A stretch of 64,000 nt of DNA, from positions 669,160 to 733,159 of the forward strand of contig NZ_FOWW01000002.1 in assembly GCF_900115565.1 (NCBI RefSeq). The letters run 5' to 3'. Every line of letters begins with the position of its first letter. Position 1 is the stretch's first letter. The DNA is from Amycolatopsis arida (GTDB lineage Bacteria > Actinomycetota > Actinomycetes > Mycobacteriales > Pseudonocardiaceae). This document shows positions 29,025-36,664 of the stretch, piece by piece. The notes below the pieces were generated by a model. The model worked only from the letters and a program-made list of their open reading frames with translations. It made no database searches and was not told the origin of the DNA. A program made the translations under genes and the position numbers.

Positions 29025-30524
29025 GTGGGCAAAGACGTGTCGTCGTCGGATCCGATCGAGCCGCGGGACCGAGGCCGGTACCGCCGCAAGGTGCAGCGCT
29101 GCCTGGACACGCTGGCCAGGATGCTGGCCGATGGCAGCTTCTCCTTCCCGCGCAAGCACATCGGCCTCGAGCTGGAGCTGAACCTCGTCGACACGTCGAT
29201 GCGCCCGTCGATGACCAACGCGATCGTGCTGGAGGCGCTGGACAACCCGTCGTTCACCACCGAGCTCAGCCAGCACAACATCGAACTGAACGTGCCACCC
29301 CGGCCGCTGGACGGCGACTCCGCGCTCGAGCTGGAACGGGAGCTGCACCGTTACCTGGACGAGGCCGGCGCCAAGGCGCGGGAGACCGGTTCGACGCTGG
29401 CGATGATCGGCATCCTGCCGACGCTCACCGAGGACCACTTCGACCAGAAGTGGCTGACCAACAGCGCCCGCTACTCCCTGCTCAACGACCAGATCTTCGC
29501 CGCCCGCGGCGAGCAGACCGTGCTGTCCATGGAGGGCACGGCACTGCCGGGGCGCAAGCCCGAGCGGTTGCGCGCGCTCGCCGAGTCGATCCTGCCGGAG
29601 GCGGCGTGCACCTCCGTGCAGCTGCACCTGCAGGTGGCGCCCGAGGAGTTCGCCCCACACTGGAACGCCGCGCAGTGCCTGGCCGGCGTGCAGGTGGCGC
29701 TGGGCGCGAACTCGCCGTTCCTGCTGCGCAGGGCGCTGTGGCACGAGACCCGCATCCCGCTGTTCCTGCAGGCCACCGACACCCGGCCCGAGGAGCTGAA
29801 GAACCAGGGGGTGCGGCCACGGGTGTGGTTCGGCGAGCGGTGGATCACCTCGATCTTCGACCTGTTCGAGGAGAACGTCCGGTACTTCCCCGGGCTGCTG
29901 CCGGAGACCGACTCGGAGGACCCGATCGAGGCGCTGGACGCCGGCAAGGCGCCGAAGCTCACCGAGCTGCGGCTGCACAACGGCACGGTGTGGCGGTGGA
30001 ACCGGCCGGTGTACGACGTGGTGGACGACCAGCCGCACCTGCGGGTGGAGAACCGGGTGCTGCCGGCCGGCCCGACCGTGGTGGACATCATGGCCAACGC
30101 GGCGTTCTTCTACGGCGCGCAGCGCGCGCTGGCCGATGCCGAACGTCCGTTGTGGACACAGATGTCGTTCCAGGCGGCCGAGGAGAACCTCTACGCCGGC
30201 GCGCGCAACGGGTTCGACGCGCAGCTCTACTGGCCGGGCATCGGCTGGATCCCGCCGGACGAGCTGGTGCTGCGGGTGCTGCTGCCGCTCGCCCACGAGG
30301 GACTCCGGCAGTCCGATGTGTCCGACGCGGCGCGCGAGCGCTACCTCGGGGTCATCGAGCAGCGCTGCCTCACCAAGCGCACCGGCGCGGCCTGGCAGCG
30401 CGAGGTGGTGGCCGCGGAGGAGGACCGCGGCGCCGACCGGGAGGCCGCGCTCACCCGGATGCTCGCCCGCTACCTCGAGCTGTCCCGCACCGGCGACCCG
30501 GTCCACACCTGGCCACTCGACTGA
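29025..30524 (+). CDS. GCS2-family glutamate-cysteine ligase-like protein
   Basis: 499 residues. Carboxylate-amine ligase fold (PF04107): KHIGLELELNLVDTSMRPSM with the metal/ATP glutamates, QHNIELNVPPRPL, a central TSVQLHLQVAPEEFAPHWNAAQ strand pair, and LRVENRVLPAGPTVVDIMANAAFFYGA near residue 355. Start GTG 29025. Family members ligate glutamate to an amine. In mycothiol producers such a gene is not needed for glutathione, so the real product may be another gamma-glutamyl compound (an ergothioneine EgtA-like role is one option). Stands alone; the 189-bp upstream gap shows no clear box. Confidence 0.85.
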   Translation: MGKDVSSSDPIEPRDRGRYRRKVQRCLDTLARMLADGSFSFPRKHIGLELELNLVDTSMRPSMTNAIVLEALDNPSFTTELSQHNIELNVPPRPLDGDSALELERELHRYLDEAGAKARETGSTLAMIGILPTLTEDHFDQKWLTNSARYSLLNDQIFAARGEQTVLSMEGTALPGRKPERLRALAESILPEAACTSVQLHLQVAPEEFAPHWNAAQCLAGVQVALGANSPFLLRRALWHETRIPLFLQATDTRPEELKNQGVRPRVWFGERWITSIFDLFEENVRYFPGLLPETDSEDPIEALDAGKAPKLTELRLHNGTVWRWNRPVYDVVDDQPHLRVENRVLPAGPTVVDIMANAAFFYGAQRALADAERPLWTQMSFQAAEENLYAGARNGFDAQLYWPGIGWIPPDELVLRVLLPLAHEGLRQSDVSDAARERYLGVIEQRCLTKRTGAAWQREVVAAEEDRGADREAALTRMLARYLELSRTGDPVHTWPLD

Positions 30525-30526
30525 CG

Positions 30527-30659
30527 CGAGATCGACGTTCGGTACCGCGAGTTCCACGCTCGGCGTGCCCTGCCGGCCCCTCCGGGGACGCGCTCGACAT
30601 CCCGAACGTGGATCTCGTCGTCTCGAGCGTAGATTTCGTGGTCTCGGACGTAGATCTCG
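30527..30659. repeat. Inverted cluster of 21-bp repeats (family A), 2 + 3 units
   Basis: Two forward units (30527-30547, 30548-30568) and three inverted units (30597-30617, 30618-30638, 30639-30659) of the same 21-bp family as 9276-9338, separated by 28 bases. As the halves face each other, RNA from either strand could fold. It fills the gap between the GCS2-family gene and the TetR gene, ending 14 bases before the TetR start. Confidence 0.85.
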
Positions 30660-30673
30660 CGAGGGGTGCGCAC

Positions 30674-31276
30674 ATGCCGAAGATCATCGGCGGCTCGCTG
30701 GCCGGACACCGGGAGGAGGTGCGCGCGCGGGTGTTCGCCGCGCTGCGGCGCCAGCTCTACGAGCGCGGGTTCGACGCGGTGACACTGGCCGGCGTGGCGG
30801 CCGAGGCGGGGGTGGGCCGCACCGCGATCTACAACCACTTCACCGACAAGGAACACCTGCTGGTGGCGTTCGTGGAGGAGGAGGCCGACCGGTACGTGCG
30901 GCGGCTGCGGGAGGCGGTGGCGGCGGTCGGCGACCCGGTGGAACGGCTGGCGACGTTCGTCCGGCTGCAGCTGCGCGCGCTCGCCGAGCACCACCTGCCC
31001 CCCGGCGGCGCGCTGGCCGGCACGCTCGCGCCGGCCGCCTACCAGCGGGTGGCCGCGCACGGCGACCCGATCGCCGAGCAGCTACGGGAGATCGTCGTCG
31101 CCGCCATCAGGGCAGGGCGGATCGAGCCGGAGGACCCGGACGTCCTGGTACCGATGATCACCGCGGCGTTGGCCGTCCGGCAGGTCGTCGACGTGCCACC
31201 CGACCGGCTCGACCAGGTGGTGGAGGCCGCGGTGCGGTTCGTGCTCCGCGCCGTCGGGGTGAAATCCTCGAATTAG
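30674..31276 (+). CDS. TetR family regulator upstream of heme oxygenase
   Basis: 200 residues. HTH at about residues 30-55 (VTLAGVAAEAGVGRTAIYNHFTDKEHLLVAFVEEE). ATG at 30674. Its stop codon lies inside an iron box, and a 13-bp perfect palindrome follows at 31313-31325 just upstream of the heme oxygenase. It probably co-controls heme oxygenase, perhaps sensing heme or an oxidised metabolite; this is inferred from position. Confidence 0.88.
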   Translation: MPKIIGGSLAGHREEVRARVFAALRRQLYERGFDAVTLAGVAAEAGVGRTAIYNHFTDKEHLLVAFVEEEADRYVRRLREAVAAVGDPVERLATFVRLQLRALAEHHLPPGGALAGTLAPAAYQRVAAHGDPIAEQLREIVVAAIRAGRIEPEDPDVLVPMITAALAVRQVVDVPPDRLDQVVEAAVRFVLRAVGVKSSN

Positions 31277-31291
31277 GGTAGCCTTACTCAA
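31273..31291. promoter_or_regulatory. IdeR/DtxR iron box upstream of heme oxygenase
   Basis: TTAGGGTAGCCTTACTCAA matches the mycobacterial IdeR consensus TWAGGTWAGSCTWACCTWA at 16 of 19 positions. Lies 64 bases upstream of the heme oxygenase start and overlaps the TetR stop codon. Implies repression when iron is plentiful. Confidence 0.75.
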
Positions 31292-31312
31292 GGATCTGGC
31301 CTACGCTCTTTC

Positions 31313-31325
31313 TGACAGGCTGTCA
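31313..31325. promoter_or_regulatory. Palindrome TGACAG-G-CTGTCA (candidate TetR operator)
   Basis: Perfect 6-bp arms around one central base, 29 bases upstream of the heme oxygenase start and just downstream of the iron box. Typical spacing and shape for a TetR site. Confidence 0.55.
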
Positions 31326-31354
31326 TATCCACGGCAGGTCAGGGAGGCGGCGCA

Positions 31355-32053
31355 ATGGCGGCACCCACGACGAACCCGGCACTCGACCAGGTCCCGTTCT
31401 CCCAGGCGTTGCGGGAGTCGACCCGCGAGGCGCACGACCGGGCCCACCACTCGGCGTACATGGAGGCCCTGCTCGCCGGGTCGCTCACCCTCGCCGAGTA
31501 CGCCCGGCTGGCCACCCAGTACTACTTCATCTACGAGGCGATTGAGCGGGCCAGCGACGCGATGGTCGACGACCCGGTCGGCGGGCCGTTCGTCATCGAC
31601 GAGCTGCGCCGGCTGCCCGCGCTCACCCGCGACCTGGAGTTCCTGCTCGGCCCCGACTGGCGGGCCGAGCTGCGCCCGGTGCCGGCCACCGAGGAGTACG
31701 TGCGGCGGATCCAGGCCGCGGCGTTCGACTGGCCCGGCGGGTACGTGGCGCACCACTACACGCGCTATCTCGGCGACCTCGCCGGTGGCCAGGTCGTCCG
31801 GTCGCTGCTCGCCCGCACGTACGGCATCACCGGACCGGGTGCCCTGTTCTACGACTTCGGCGCGCTCGGCAGCCCGTCCGCGTTCCGCAGGCGCTACCGG
31901 TCGCGACTGGACAACGCCGACTGGGACGCCGCCGAGCGGGTGCGGATCGTGGCCGAGGTGCTGCTGGCGTTCGAGCTGAACATCGCGGTGCTCGCCGACC
32001 TCGCGGCCACACTGGACGGCCGATCGGGTGTGGGGCGGCTTACACCGCGTTGA
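31355..32053 (+). CDS. Heme oxygenase (biliverdin-producing)
   Basis: 232 residues. Degrades heme to biliverdin, CO and iron, so it frees iron from imported heme. The proximal His is probably His27 in STREAHDRAHHS (aligning with His20 of C. diphtheriae HmuO), and the distal-helix motif YLGDLAGGQVV is present with its glycines. ATG at 31355 after GGAGG. Preceded by an iron box and a TetR palindrome, so likely induced on iron limitation. No heme importer is adjacent. Confidence 0.93.
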   Translation: MAAPTTNPALDQVPFSQALRESTREAHDRAHHSAYMEALLAGSLTLAEYARLATQYYFIYEAIERASDAMVDDPVGGPFVIDELRRLPALTRDLEFLLGPDWRAELRPVPATEEYVRRIQAAAFDWPGGYVAHHYTRYLGDLAGGQVVRSLLARTYGITGPGALFYDFGALGSPSAFRRRYRSRLDNADWDAAERVRIVAEVLLAFELNIAVLADLAATLDGRSGVGRLTPR

Positions 32054-32231
32054 CTTCGACCAAGCTCCAACTTGCAGGATGATCATGTGACACCGGGCCG
32101 ATCCTCGCCGGACTTACGGAAGACCTCATTCGGTTTTTCGGCTCGGCGAAATCTCTCCCGGGTTCGCCCGGGTGTGCCGGTGCGACTAAGTTTGGTCCCG
32201 CAAGACTTGCGTCGAAAAAGAGGGAAGGCTG

Positions 32232-32855
32232 ATGGCCCGCTACGAGCTTCCGGATCTCGACTACGACTACGGCGCGCTCGCCCCGCACATTTCGGGGGAG
32301 ATCAACGAGCTGCACCACAGCAAGCACCACGCGACCTACGTGAAGGGCGCGAACGACACGCTGGAGAAGCTCGCCGCCGCGCGTGACGCGAACGACTTCG
32401 GCAGCATCGTCGGCCTGGAGACCACGCTGGCCTTCAACCTGGCCGGGCACGCCAACCACGTGGTCTGGTGGAAGATCCTCTCGCCCAACGGCGGGGACAA
32501 GCCGACCGGTGAGCTGGCGGCCGCGATCGACGAGGCGTTCGGCTCCTTCGACAAGTTCAAGGCGCAGTTCACCGCGGTCGCGACGACCATCCAGGGCAAC
32601 GGCTGGGCGGCGCTGTCCTGGGACCCGATCGGCAGGACGCTGATCACCCAGCAGCTGCGCGACCACCACAACAACCTGATCCTGCCGACCACCCCGATCC
32701 TGCTGGTGGACGTCTGGGAGCACGCGTTCTACCTGGACTACAAGAACGTCAAGGCGGACTACGTCAAGGCGCTGTGGAACGTCTTCAACTGGGACGAGGT
32801 CGCCAAGCGCTTCGACAACGCCCGGTCGGGCGGCAACGGCCTGCTGCTGTCCTGA
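32232..32855 (+). CDS. sodA: Superoxide dismutase, Fe/Mn type
   Basis: 207 residues. Converts superoxide to hydrogen peroxide and oxygen. The four metal ligands are visible: His in HHSKHHATY, His in [11 protein letters not shown], and Asp/His in [11 protein letters not shown]. Length is normal; no signal peptide. ATG at 32232 with AGGGAAGG upstream. The 178-bp leader holds no box that I trust. The metal cannot be decided from sequence; mycobacterial relatives use iron or manganese. Follows heme oxygenase, which releases iron and so makes the pairing sensible. Confidence 0.95.
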   Translation: MARYELPDLDYDYGALAPHISGEINELHHSKHHATYVKGANDTLEKLAAARDANDFGSIVGLETTLAFNLAGHANHVVWWKILSPNGGDKPTGELAAAIDEAFGSFDKFKAQFTAVATTIQGNGWAALSWDPIGRTLITQQLRDHHNNLILPTTPILLVDVWEHAFYLDYKNVKADYVKALWNVFNWDEVAKRFDNARSGGNGLLLS

Positions 32856-32870
32856 CTCCTCGTGCCGTCG

Positions 32871-32905
32871 ATCGGGGCCTCCCACCGCGGGAGGCCCCGA
32901 TTTTT
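32871..32905 (+). terminator. Rho-independent terminator after sodA
   Basis: A 13-bp perfect stem (32871-32883 with 32889-32901), 5-base loop ACCGC, then a T-run. One of the few classical terminators in the window. Confidence 0.9.
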
Positions 32906-32946
32906 CGTGTTGACCTCCAGTTCGCTGGAGGTGGCATGGTCGGGGG

Positions 32947-33708
32947 ATGGACGTGGACGCCTACCTCGCGCGCATCGGCGCGACCCGACCCGCGGCGCCC
33001 GACGCGGCGGCGCTGCGCGAGCTGCACGCCCGGCACCTGGAGTCGGTGCCGTTCGAGAACCTGAGCATCCACCTCGGCGAGCCGATCGTGCTGGAGTCAG
33101 AGGCGCTGGTGGACAAGATCGTGCGCCGGCGCCGGGGCGGCTTCTGCTACGAGCTGAACGGCGCGTTCGCGGAGCTGCTGCGGGCGCTGGGGTTCCGGGT
33201 GACGCTGCTCGCCGCACGGGCGTACGGCGACGAGGGGTGGGGGCCGCCCTTCGACCACCTGGCGTTGCGGGTGGACCTGGCGGAGCCGTGGCTGGTGGAC
33301 GTCGGGTTCGGCCGGCACGCGCGGTACCCGTTGCGGATGACGGCCGTCGAGTCGCAGCACGACCCGGAGGGTGAGTTCCTGGTGCTGGACGCGCCGGGCG
33401 GGGACCTGGAGGTGCGCCGCGACGGGCGACCGGTGTGCCTGCTGGAGGCGCGGCCGCGGGAGCTGGCGGACTTCCGGCCGACGTGCTGGTACCACGCGAC
33501 GTCGCCGGAGTCGCACTTCACGCGGCGCCTCACGTGCTCGCTGCCGGTGCCCGGCGGCCGGGTGACGCTGTCGGGAGACCGGCTGATCGAGACCACCGGC
33601 GACGCGCGCACCGAGCGCACCCTGTCCCCGGACGAGATCCTGCCGGCGTACCGGAAGCACTTCGGCATCGAACTGGACCGTGTCCCCGAGCTCCGACCTC
33701 GGGCCTGA
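32947..33708 (+). CDS. nat: Arylamine N-acetyltransferase
   Basis: 253 residues. Moves acetyl from acetyl-CoA to arylamines or hydrazines. The catalytic triad is in place: Cys67 in RGGFCYELNG, His104 in FDHLALRVD, Asp118 in WLVDVGFG. The N-terminal helical part (RELHARHLESVPFENLSIHLGEPI) is typical. ATG at 32947. Follows the sodA terminator, so has its own promoter. In mycobacteria NAT is linked to cholesterol breakdown and isoniazid acetylation; the physiological role here is open. Confidence 0.93.
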   Translation: MDVDAYLARIGATRPAAPDAAALRELHARHLESVPFENLSIHLGEPIVLESEALVDKIVRRRRGGFCYELNGAFAELLRALGFRVTLLAARAYGDEGWGPPFDHLALRVDLAEPWLVDVGFGRHARYPLRMTAVESQHDPEGEFLVLDAPGGDLEVRRDGRPVCLLEARPRELADFRPTCWYHATSPESHFTRRLTCSLPVPGGRVTLSGDRLIETTGDARTERTLSPDEILPAYRKHFGIELDRVPELRPRA

Positions 33709-33971
33709 GCGCGGGCTGGGAGCCGGCCGTCGAGATTCCCCGGGTTCAGCCGACCGAACCAGGACGGCGGGTGCGAGTGGTGCCACCTCGTCCGGGTGAA
33801 GTTGAGACCCAGGTGCCCTGTCGGTCGCGCCTGCCCCGGCGAGTTGTCCACAGATTTCCGCATCCCCTTCCGGAGGCCCACCCTCGGGATACGCTGGAAA
33901 TCGGGGGACGATCCCCGGGTTGGTGGTGGCCCCCTGGGAGGGTGGGCTCTGCCCGGGCCGCTCTGCTCCAA

Positions 33972-34046
33972 CCCGGTGACAGTCCAGCCCGGTGACAGTC
34001 CAGCCCGGTGACAGTGCAGCCGGTGACAGTGCAGCCGGTGACAGTA
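33972..34046. repeat. 15/16-bp tandem repeat, about 5 units
   Basis: Five units sharing CCGGTGACAGTSCAG: three of 16 bases (starting 33972, 33988, 34004), then two of 15 bases (34020, 34035, the last decaying). It is in the gene-poor stretch between nat and the MFS gene, just upstream of the broken XRE regulator. Confidence 0.8.
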
Positions 34047-34105
34047 CGGGAAGGGAACTGGACGAGGCGGGCGTCTTTCGAAACCGACGGCCGACCCGCG
34101 TCGTG

Positions 34106-34437
34106 ATGAGCATGGACGAGGAACGCGTCGGGATCGGCGGTCACGTGCGTGCCGCTCGCACACCGTGGTTCCCGCGCTGCGGCGCGAGTTCGCGGCCTAC
34201 CGGCTGCCACCCGTCGAGGGCGCACCGCCGCGCCCGGTGCCCGAGTTGACCGCCGCCGTGGCGCGAGCCTCGCGGTTACGGCACTCGGCGACGCTGGACA
34301 CCCTCGGTGCCGAGCTGCCCGGCCTGCTCGCCGAGCTGCGCGCGGCCACCCACCACCAGACCGGCCACGACCGGGAGCGGGTGTTCTGACTCCTCGCCGA
34401 GGCCCACGTCGCCGCTGCAGACCCGCTACCACCCCCA
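34106..34437 (+). pseudogene. XRE-type regulator remnant
   Basis: The first codons at 34106 (MSMDEERVGIGGHVRAAR) look like the start of an actinobacterial XRE regulator, but the helix-turn-helix part is missing. The frame shifts and the distal domain resumes at 34165 (VVPALRREFAAYRLPPVEG ... LGAELPGLLAELRAATHHQTGHDRERVF). An in-frame TGA at 34387-34389 interrupts it before LLAEAHVAAADP. Loss of the DNA-binding domain plus frameshift plus stop makes this a decayed gene. From 33709 to 34685 there is otherwise no intact gene: only the repeat, a short unassigned frame to 34531, a hairpin and an iron box. Confidence 0.6.
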
Positions 34438-34565
34438 GGTGCGCGAGACCGTGGTGACGCTCGCGGAGCAGGACCGCCACCGGGACGGCACCCTCGCCGG
34501 CTTCGCCCGGTGGGCGGGCATCCGCATCTGATCGAGCCCCGACAGCCCTCGGTGCCATCAAGTGA

Positions 34566-34602
34566 ACGGGGCCCCGCATCGGTTGCCGATGCGGGGCCCC
34601 GT
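34566..34602. terminator. Hairpin with 17-bp stem
   Basis: ACGGGGCCCCGCATCGG (34566-34582), loop TTG, perfect complement (34586-34602). Probably a terminator left from, or still serving, the decayed region; it separates it from the iron box and the MFS gene end. Confidence 0.7.
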
Positions 34603-34647
34603 CCGTTCCCGAACTGACTGCCGCTCCCACCACGAAGCGGACAGGTA

Positions 34648-34666
34648 TTAAGTTAGCCTAACCTCA
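34648..34666. promoter_or_regulatory. Orphan IdeR/DtxR iron box
   Basis: TTAAGTTAGCCTAACCTCA matches the IdeR consensus at 17 of 19 positions, better than the box at 31273. No gene starts next to it: the left side is decayed sequence, the right side is the 3' end of a leftward MFS gene that stops at 34686. Confidence 0.75.
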
Positions 34667-34685
34667 GTTGGAGCGCAAGGCCGCC

Positions 34686-36062
34686 TCACCCTTCTGAGCT
34701 AGGGGCCCGCAGGACGCGGAGCTGGCCGCGCGGCCGCCGGGCCAGCCGAACACCACCTCGCCGGGCCAGGACCACCGCGCACACCACCACGGCCAGCGCC
34801 GAGAGCGCACCCCCGATGTAGAACGGCGACCGGCCGCCGAACAGGTCGGCCATCCACCCGGTCATCGGCCCGCCGATCGGGTTGCCACCGATCAGCACCA
34901 GCACGTACAGCCCCATCACCCTGCCCCGCATCTCCGGGCTCACCGCGGTCTGCACCAGCGCGTTGGCCGTGTTCAGGAACGTGATCGTGGCGAACCCCAG
35001 CGGCACCAGCGCGATCCCGAACGCCAGGTAGGTCGGCATGAACGCGGTCACGAACTCGAGCGCGCCGAGCCCGAACCCGGACACCAGCAACACCCGCAGC
35101 CGCGGCCGCCCGCGCGACCCTCGCCGCGCCGCCATCAACGCGCCGGTGAACGTTCCCACCGCGAGCATCGTGGACAGCAACCCGTACCCGTCCGCCCTGG
35201 TGCCGAACACGTTCCCGGCCACGATCGCCAGCGACGTGAAGAACGTGATCCCGAACGTGCTCACGAAGAAGACCAGCACCATCAGCACCGACAGGTCCGC
35301 TCGGCACCGCACGTACCGCAGTCCCTCGCGCAGCTGCCCCTTGGCCCGTCCCACCGCGGGCGCCCGGAACAACCGCTCCGGGTCCATCAGCGCGAGCCCG
35401 ACCAGCACCGCCACCGTGCTCGCCGCGTTGGCCAGGAACAGCCAGCCGGTGCCCACCCAGGTGATCACGAACCCGGCCACCGCCGGCCCGACGATGCGCG
35501 CCATGTTGAAGATCGACGAGTTGAGCGCGACCGCGTTGGCCACCTGGTCCCTGCCGACCATCTCCGCCACGAACGACTGTCGCGTGGGCACCTCCAACGC
35601 GGACAGACAGCCGAGCGCGAAGCACAGCAGGTAGACGTGCCACAGGGTGACCACGCCGGTGACGTCGAGCAGCCCCAGCACCACCGCCTGCCCGGCCACC
35701 CCGCTCTGGATGGCGATCAGCAGCCGCCGCTTGTCCACCCGGTCGGCGAGCACCCCCGCCCACAGCGACAGCAGCAGGGTCGGGGTGAACTGCAACGCCA
35801 CCGCGACGCCGAGTGCCACCGGGTCGTAGCCGCTGAGCGTGAACACCAGCCAGTCCTGGGCGATCCGCTGCATCCAGGTGCCGATGTTCGAGACGACCTG
35901 GCCGGAGAAGAACAGCCGGTAGTTGCGCACCCGCAGCGAGGAGAACATGCCGCGCCGGGTCGTCGCACCGGTGTCGCGGGCAGGCTCGGCCGGGGGTGCC
36001 GGTGTCCGGGTTGCGGTCGGTCGTGGTGTCCCTCTCGCGTCGCTGCCCGGTTTCGTCGGCAT
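34686..36062 (-). CDS. MFS transporter (MFS_3/EntS-like), MarR-linked
   Basis: 458 residues with a ~35-residue charged N-terminal tail, then 12 helices. Begins FSSLRVRNYRLFFSGQVVSNIGTWMQRIAQDWLVFTLSG, the MFS_3 (transmembrane secretion effector) signature; motif A is WAGVLADRVDKRRLL. The family exports siderophores, drugs or peptides. Lies 20 bases after the MarR gene in the same direction, so it is a MarR-controlled exporter. An iron box sits just beyond its stop codon, on the wrong side to drive it. Confidence 0.9.
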   Translation of the reverse strand: MPTKPGSDARGTPRPTATRTPAPPAEPARDTGATTRRGMFSSLRVRNYRLFFSGQVVSNIGTWMQRIAQDWLVFTLSGYDPVALGVAVALQFTPTLLLSLWAGVLADRVDKRRLLIAIQSGVAGQAVVLGLLDVTGVVTLWHVYLLCFALGCLSALEVPTRQSFVAEMVGRDQVANAVALNSSIFNMARIVGPAVAGFVITWVGTGWLFLANAASTVAVLVGLALMDPERLFRAPAVGRAKGQLREGLRYVRCRADLSVLMVLVFFVSTFGITFFTSLAIVAGNVFGTRADGYGLLSTMLAVGTFTGALMAARRGSRGRPRLRVLLVSGFGLGALEFVTAFMPTYLAFGIALVPLGFATITFLNTANALVQTAVSPEMRGRVMGLYVLVLIGGNPIGGPMTGWMADLFGGRSPFYIGGALSALAVVVCAVVLARRGGVRLARRPRGQLRVLRAPSSEG

Positions 36063-36082
36063 CCCCCGTTACCGCCTCCTCG

Positions 36083-36514
36083 TCAGCTCTCCGCCATCCG
36101 GTCGATGATCTCCGCGGCGCGGGAGAGCACCGCGCGCTCGTCGTCGGTCAGCTCCGCCAACCGCTTGTCCAACCACGCCTCGCGCGCGGAGATCGTGGCG
36201 TGGATGTAGTCCAGCCCCCGCCCGGACAGCTCCACGATGGCCTGCCGGCCGTCGGTGGGATGCGGCCGCCGCTCCACGTACCCCAGCTCCTCGAGCGCGG
36301 CGATCACCCGCGTCATCGACGGCGGCTGCACGCCCTCCTTCGCAGCGAGCTGCCCCGGCGTCATCGCCCCACATTTGTGCAATGTGGACATCGCCGAGAT
36401 CTGCGTCAACGAGACGTCCGAGCTGGTGCGCTGTGCCCGCAACCGGCGGTTGAGCCGCACCACGGCGAGCCGCAACCGGCTCGCCAGCGATCGCTCGTGC
36501 GCACAGTCGGACAC
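36083..36514 (-). CDS. MarR family regulator (Rv0880-like)
   Basis: 143 residues. Winged helix with recognition region VSLTQISAMSTLHKCGAMTPGQLAAKEGVQPPSMTRVIAALEELGYVERRPHPTDGRQAIVEL, close in my memory to Rv0880 (PPSMTRVIASL). GTG start at 36514. Drives the MFS exporter behind it; a strong dyad overlaps its own start region, suggesting autorepression relieved by a small ligand. Confidence 0.92.
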   Translation of the reverse strand: MSDCAHERSLASRLRLAVVRLNRRLRAQRTSSDVSLTQISAMSTLHKCGAMTPGQLAAKEGVQPPSMTRVIAALEELGYVERRPHPTDGRQAIVELSGRGLDYIHATISAREAWLDKRLAELTDDERAVLSRAAEIIDRMAES

Positions 36515-36535
36515 ATCGTTAGCATAACTTACGAT
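36515..36535. promoter_or_regulatory. MarR operator candidate
   Basis: ATCGTTAG-N5-CTTACGAT: 8-bp arms with one mismatched pair, immediately upstream of the marR start. Also lies upstream of the divergent sigma factor gene (start 36665). Confidence 0.6.
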
Positions 36536-36664
36536 CTGCCATCCTCGCGGGTGAACTTCACCACCGCTCGAGCTCGGTTCGAGTCAAGATCCACGAAGCC
36601 GCGTGAACCCGATTCCCGCCAGTCGCGGACAACAGGGTGTACGACCCCAGTCGAAAGGTGGTCA

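Noticed and set aside
28026-30557. An 843-codon open frame on the minus strand
   Set aside because: Only the last 269 codons are the SpoU methyltransferase; the rest is the antisense shadow of the GCS2-family gene.
34440-34531. A short frame (RETVVTLAEQDRHRDGTLAGFARWAGIRI) as a separate gene
   Set aside because: Too short, no start or ribosome site, and in a different frame from the XRE remnant; most likely part of the same decayed region.
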